6,761 nucleotides of DNA from Methylococcaceae bacterium (GTDB lineage Bacteria > Pseudomonadota > Gammaproteobacteria > Methylococcales > Methylomonadaceae), in the NCBI GenBank assembly GCA_009925045.1, contig RFQK01000090.1, forward strand, positions 1 through 6,761, given 5' to 3'. The notes beneath the pieces were generated by a model, which was given only the letters and a program-made list of their open reading frames with translations, was not told the origin of the DNA and did not search any database. This document shows, piece by piece, positions 5,270-6,761 of this stretch; the stretch's first letter is position 1, and every line of letters begins with the position of its first letter. The position numbers and the translations under genes were made by a program.

Positions 5270-6761
5270 ATGAATTTTAAACAGTCGGTTTTACCATTCT
5301 TTATCTGGATCTCAGTTGCCTTAATAGGCACTTTTAGTATCGCTGCCATTGCCATAAACCAAGGCGAAGCGATCAACAGCATGTGGCTGATTATTGCTGC
5401 TCTTTGTATCTACAGCCTAGGTTATCGTTTTTATAGTGCTTTTATTGCGACTAAAGTTCTCGTATTAGATGCACAACGTGCAACACCTGCTGAACGTTTT
5501 AATGATGGTCGTGATTTTATGCCTACCCATAAATGGGTCGTGTTTGGTCATCATTTTGCGGCAATTGCTGGGCCTGGCCCCTTAATAGGGCCGACACTGG
5601 CGGCACAATTTGGTTATTTACCCGGTTGTTTGTGGATATTGATAGGCGCAGTCTTGGGTGGCTGTGTTCAGGATTTCGTGACCTTGTTTTTCTCAATTCG
5701 TCGTGATGGCCGTTCTCTGGGACAAATGGCTAAAGATGAACTGGGCGTATTAGGCGGTAGTGCCGCGATGATAGGCGTCATGATGATTATGATTATCCTG
5801 ATTGCGGTTTTAGGACTGGTGGTCGTCAATGCAATGAAACATAGCCCTTGGGCGACCTCGACCGTAGCCGCTACCATTCCGATTGCCGTATTGATGGGCT
5901 GTTATTTACATCATTTGCGTCCGGGCCGGGTTTTAGAAGCCACCTTGATAGGAGTCAGTCTTTTGATTCTAGCCGTAATCGGTGGCGGCTGGGTTGAAGA
6001 GCATCCGCTTCTGCGCGCCTGGTTTGATTATGATGCCCCACAATTGGCGCTGATGGTAATCGGCTATGGATTTGCCGCCGCGGTATTGCCCGTTTGGTTA
6101 TTGCTTGCACCTCGAGATTATTTGTCGACCTTTATGAAGCTAGGCACGATTGCGGCTTTGGCAGTAGCCATTATAGTGCTGCATCCTGAGCTAAAAATGC
6201 CGGCTTTAACGCAATTCATTGATGGCAGCGGCCCAATTTTTGGTGGCAAACTATTTCCGTTTGTATTTATCACAATTGCATGTGGTGCGATATCGGGTTT
6301 TCACTCTTTAATCGCTTCCGGCACCACACCTAAATTACTGGCCAACGAACAAGATGCCCGTTTTATTGGTTATGGCGCCATGGCAATGGAATCGTTTGTG
6401 GCAATCATGGCTTTAATCGCCGCAACAGTCCTGGAGCCAGGCGTATATTTTGCGATCAACAGTCCAGCCGGTGTCGTGGGTGCGAACGCAGTTGATGCGG
6501 TTGCTAAAATCAACAACTGGGGGTTTGCACTCAGTGTCGAGCAAATGCAAGATTTAGCTCAAACCATGGGTGAATCTACTTTGTTTGCTAGAACCGGTGG
6601 CGCACCTTCTTTGGCGGTAGGCATGGCAAGTTTATTTGCCAAGGTTTCAGGCGAACATTTACTGGCTGCCTGGTATCACTTTGCCATTATGTTTGAAGCT
6701 TTATTCATTCTGACCACCTTGGATGCTGGCACCCGAGTGGCCCGTTTCATGTTACAAGATA
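5270..6761 (+). CDS. cstA: CstA-family (carbon starvation / pyruvate-peptide) transporter, 3' end cut by window
   Basis: The frame is open without a stop for 497 codons and leaves the window, so it is truncated here. Full CstA/BtsT proteins have about 700 residues, so roughly 200 are missing. The family comprises inner-membrane carriers; E. coli members take up pyruvate or peptides. Visible signatures are [21 protein letters not shown] (93-113), [19 protein letters not shown] (133-151), [24 protein letters not shown] (265-288), [18 protein letters not shown] (338-355), and [22 protein letters not shown] (476-497), with many hydrophobic helices between. The start [13 protein letters not shown] aligns with the E. 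coli CstA N-terminus. An in-frame ATG at 5231 would add 13 residues but overlaps the possible -10 element. The Shine-Dalgarno sequence is weak. The symbol denotes the family; the substrate is not decided by the sequence. Confidence 0.93.
   Translation, partial: MNFKQSVLPFFIWISVALIGTFSIAAIAINQGEAINSMWLIIAALCIYSLGYRFYSAFIATKVLVLDAQRATPAERFNDGRDFMPTHKWVVFGHHFAAIAGPGPLIGPTLAAQFGYLPGCLWILIGAVLGGCVQDFVTLFFSIRRDGRSLGQMAKDELGVLGGSAAMIGVMMIMIILIAVLGLVVVNAMKHSPWATSTVAATIPIAVLMGCYLHHLRPGRVLEATLIGVSLLILAVIGGGWVEEHPLLRAWFDYDAPQLALMVIGYGFAAAVLPVWLLLAPRDYLSTFMKLGTIAALAVAIIVLHPELKMPALTQFIDGSGPIFGGKLFPFVFITIACGAISGFHSLIASGTTPKLLANEQDARFIGYGAMAMESFVAIMALIAATVLEPGVYFAINSPAGVVGANAVDAVAKINNWGFALSVEQMQDLAQTMGESTLFARTGGAPSLAVGMASLFAKVSGEHLLAAWYHFAIMFEALFILTTLDAGTRVARFMLQD

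Noticed and set aside
5668..5877. 69-residue minus-strand open frame inside the transporter gene
   Set aside because: It is a shadow of the CstA-family frame, which is continuous and strongly conserved.
1..6761. CRISPR array, tRNA, rRNA or insertion sequence
   Set aside because: I found no regularly spaced repeats, no transposase-like frame and no structural RNA pattern on reading both strands.

Overview
The window looks like chromosome of a gammaproteobacterium. The base composition is moderate, by eye a little under 50% G+C. A linked glucose-6-phosphate dehydrogenase / Entner-Doudoroff gene set beside a cytochrome P460-family gene would fit a Methylococcales-type methanotroph. That placement is inference from gene content; no rRNA or other taxonomic marker is present.

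Layout. Positions 1-37 hold the last codons of a gene that reads like zwf (glucose-6-phosphate dehydrogenase). It is followed on the + strand by pgl (115-825, 6-phosphogluconolactonase), edd (842-2662, 6-phosphogluconate dehydratase) and eda (2723-3352, KDPG aldolase). Together these four convert glucose 6-phosphate to pyruvate and glyceraldehyde 3-phosphate. Four bases after the eda stop, with no room for a promoter, begins a two-gene MntA/HepT toxin-antitoxin module: a minimal nucleotidyltransferase (3357-3752) overlapping a HEPN RNase (3742-4251). The module therefore appears to be the 3' end of the sugar-catabolism transcript.

The HepT frame has no stop at the usual family length. It runs about 35 codons into the 3' end of a convergent minus-strand gene for a secreted Dabb-domain protein (4132-4545). 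The two reading frames are codon-aligned antisense over 120 bp, and no terminator is visible between them. Upstream of the Dabb gene, also on the minus strand, lies a secreted mono-heme cytochrome P460-family gene (4663-5136). A perfect 25-bp palindrome (4617-4641) sits between these two genes.

Divergent from the cytochrome gene, a CstA-family transporter gene starts at 5270 and runs off the right edge (497 codons visible, no internal stop). The 133-bp divergent spacer contains only weak promoter-like sequences.

The most noteworthy points are the toxin-antitoxin module coupled to a central-carbon operon, the read-through and nested antisense end of HepT, and the intergenic palindrome. The remaining genes are ordinary. 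I see no tRNA, rRNA, CRISPR array, insertion sequence or attachment site.
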